A DNA stretch of 64,000 nt, from the NCBI RefSeq assembly GCF_008364795.1, contig NZ_VTTM01000006.1, positions 62,001-126,000 of the forward strand, read 5' to 3'. Source of the stretch: Azospirillum oryzae (GTDB lineage: Bacteria > Pseudomonadota > Alphaproteobacteria > Azospirillales > Azospirillaceae). The translations under genes were made by a program, and so were the position numbers. This document shows, in pieces, positions 63,334 to 64,000 of this stretch. How positions within the stretch are numbered: the first letter of the stretch is position 1; every line of letters begins with the position of its first letter. The notes below the pieces were generated by a model that had not been told where the DNA came from, ran no database searches, and worked only from the letters and a program-made list of their open reading frames with translations.

Positions 63334-64000
63334 CCGGCTTGCCGCCCCCTTGGTGCACGCGTTGGTGGCGGATGCCGCCATGCTGCGGATCGGCGTGGAG
63401 CAGCATCCCGCCGGCTGCACCGTGATCGATGCCGGCATCGACCGGCCCGGCAGCCTGGAGGCCGGGCGCCGCATCGCCGAGATCTGCATGGGCGGCGCCG
63501 GCAGCGTGCGCATCGCCATGGATTCGCCCTTCGCCCGCTGGCCGGCGCAGGTGACGGTCGGCGCCGCCGATCCGGTGCTCGCCTGCCTGGGCAGCCAATA
63601 TGCCGGCTGGAGCCTGTCGGGCGAGAAATTCTCGGCCCTGGGATCCGGCCCCGGCCGCGCCCTGGCGGTGAAGGAGCCGCTGTACGCCGAACTCGGCTAT
63701 CGCGACATGGCCGACCGCGCCGTGTTGGTGCTGGAGACCGACAAGCGGCCGCCGGCCTCGGTGGTGGAGAAGGTGGCGCGCGATTGCGGCGTTCCGGTGG
63801 AGCGCGTGACCCTGATCCTGACGCCGACCCGCAGCCCGGCCGGCATCGTCCAGATCGTCGCCCGCGTGCTGGAGGTGGGGCTGCACAAGCTGCACGCCCT
63901 TCATTTCCCGCTGGAGCGGGTGCGCGACGGCGTCGGCTGCGCGCCGCTGCCGCCGCCGGGCCGCGACTTCGTCCAGGCGATGGGCCGGACCAACGACGCC
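63308..64000 (+). CDS. mch: Methenyl-H4MPT cyclohydrolase, C-terminus beyond window
   Basis: 231 codons are visible from the ATG at 63308. [83 protein letters not shown] are typical of Mch. It converts methenyl-H4MPT to formyl-H4MPT, the step between MtdB and the Fhc complex. It overlaps the ATP-grasp gene by 26 nt. Confidence 0.95.
   Translation, partial: MSSLPFSVNRLAAPLVHALVADAAMLRIGVEQHPAGCTVIDAGIDRPGSLEAGRRIAEICMGGAGSVRIAMDSPFARWPAQVTVGAADPVLACLGSQYAGWSLSGEKFSALGSGPGRALAVKEPLYAELGYRDMADRAVLVLETDKRPPASVVEKVARDCGVPVERVTLILTPTRSPAGIVQIVARVLEVGLHKLHALHFPLERVRDGVGCAPLPPPGRDFVQAMGRTNDA

Overview
The window comes from a high-GC alphaproteobacterium, most likely an Azospirillum-type Rhodospirillales member. 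Three things point there: a tetrahydromethanopterin (H4MPT) one-carbon module (fhc genes, mtdB, mch and H4MPT/methylofuran biosynthesis genes), several IS elements, and a type I-C-like CRISPR repeat. The assignment is inferred from gene content, not from a marker gene.

Layout. (1) 1-6.1 kb is a mobile-element scar. A short-chain dehydrogenase gene (partial) is divergent from a LysR gene that is cut by an IS3-family element (1001-5053). That IS3 element is itself split inside its transposase orfB by a 2.7-kb serine-recombinase element (about 2100-4785). An IS5-type transposase remnant and a lone type I-C-like CRISPR repeat follow. (2) 6.2-15 kb: a LysR gene broken by an in-frame amber codon is divergent from a peroxiredoxin-like gene. 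Next comes a bufferin operon (bufA1, MNIO/DUF692 bufB, DUF2063 bufC, DoxX protein) that overlaps a chemoreceptor gene, followed by a GGDEF-EAL gene. (3) 15-16.5 kb holds two toxin-antitoxin pairs in tandem, vapC/vapB and doc/abrB. The vapBC pair lies between 25-bp direct repeats copied from the end of the GGDEF-EAL gene. (4) 16.5-49.2 kb is a siderophore locus. On the minus strand are a stand-alone TauD-like aspartyl beta-hydroxylase and three NRPSs. On the plus strand are mbtH, a diaminobutyrate aminotransferase, a fourth NRPS, a PvdE-type ABC exporter, an N-hydroxyamino acid acyltransferase, an ornithine/lysine N-oxygenase, a TonB-dependent receptor and a DUF3649/PepSY/DUF3325 ferric-siderophore reduction set. 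Two Fur-box-like sites lie in the divergent promoter region (35262-35612). (5) 49.1-64 kb is the H4MPT module. A minus-strand biosynthesis operon (folB-like, kinase, flavoprotein, DUF6513, DUF447, mfnB) is followed by a GlxA-type AraC regulator, fhcBADC (minus), and a plus-strand operon of beta-RFAP synthase, mtdB, an ATP-grasp gene and mch (partial).

How the parts work together. Adenylation-domain residues read by eye suggest Asp and Dab in NRPS3, Asp in NRPS2, an unresolved residue (probably basic, Orn- or Lys-like) with epimerisation in NRPS1, and Gly in NRPS4. Two TauD-type hydroxylases (one fused to NRPS3, one free) match the two Asp modules. The aminotransferase would make Dab, and the N-oxygenase plus acyltransferase would make an acyl-hydroxamate. 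A mixed beta-hydroxyaspartate/hydroxamate siderophore is the simplest reading; no thioesterase is visible. The H4MPT module would oxidise formaldehyde to formate. The GlxA/GbdR-like regulator hints at a link to methylamine or betaine breakdown, but this is only an inference.
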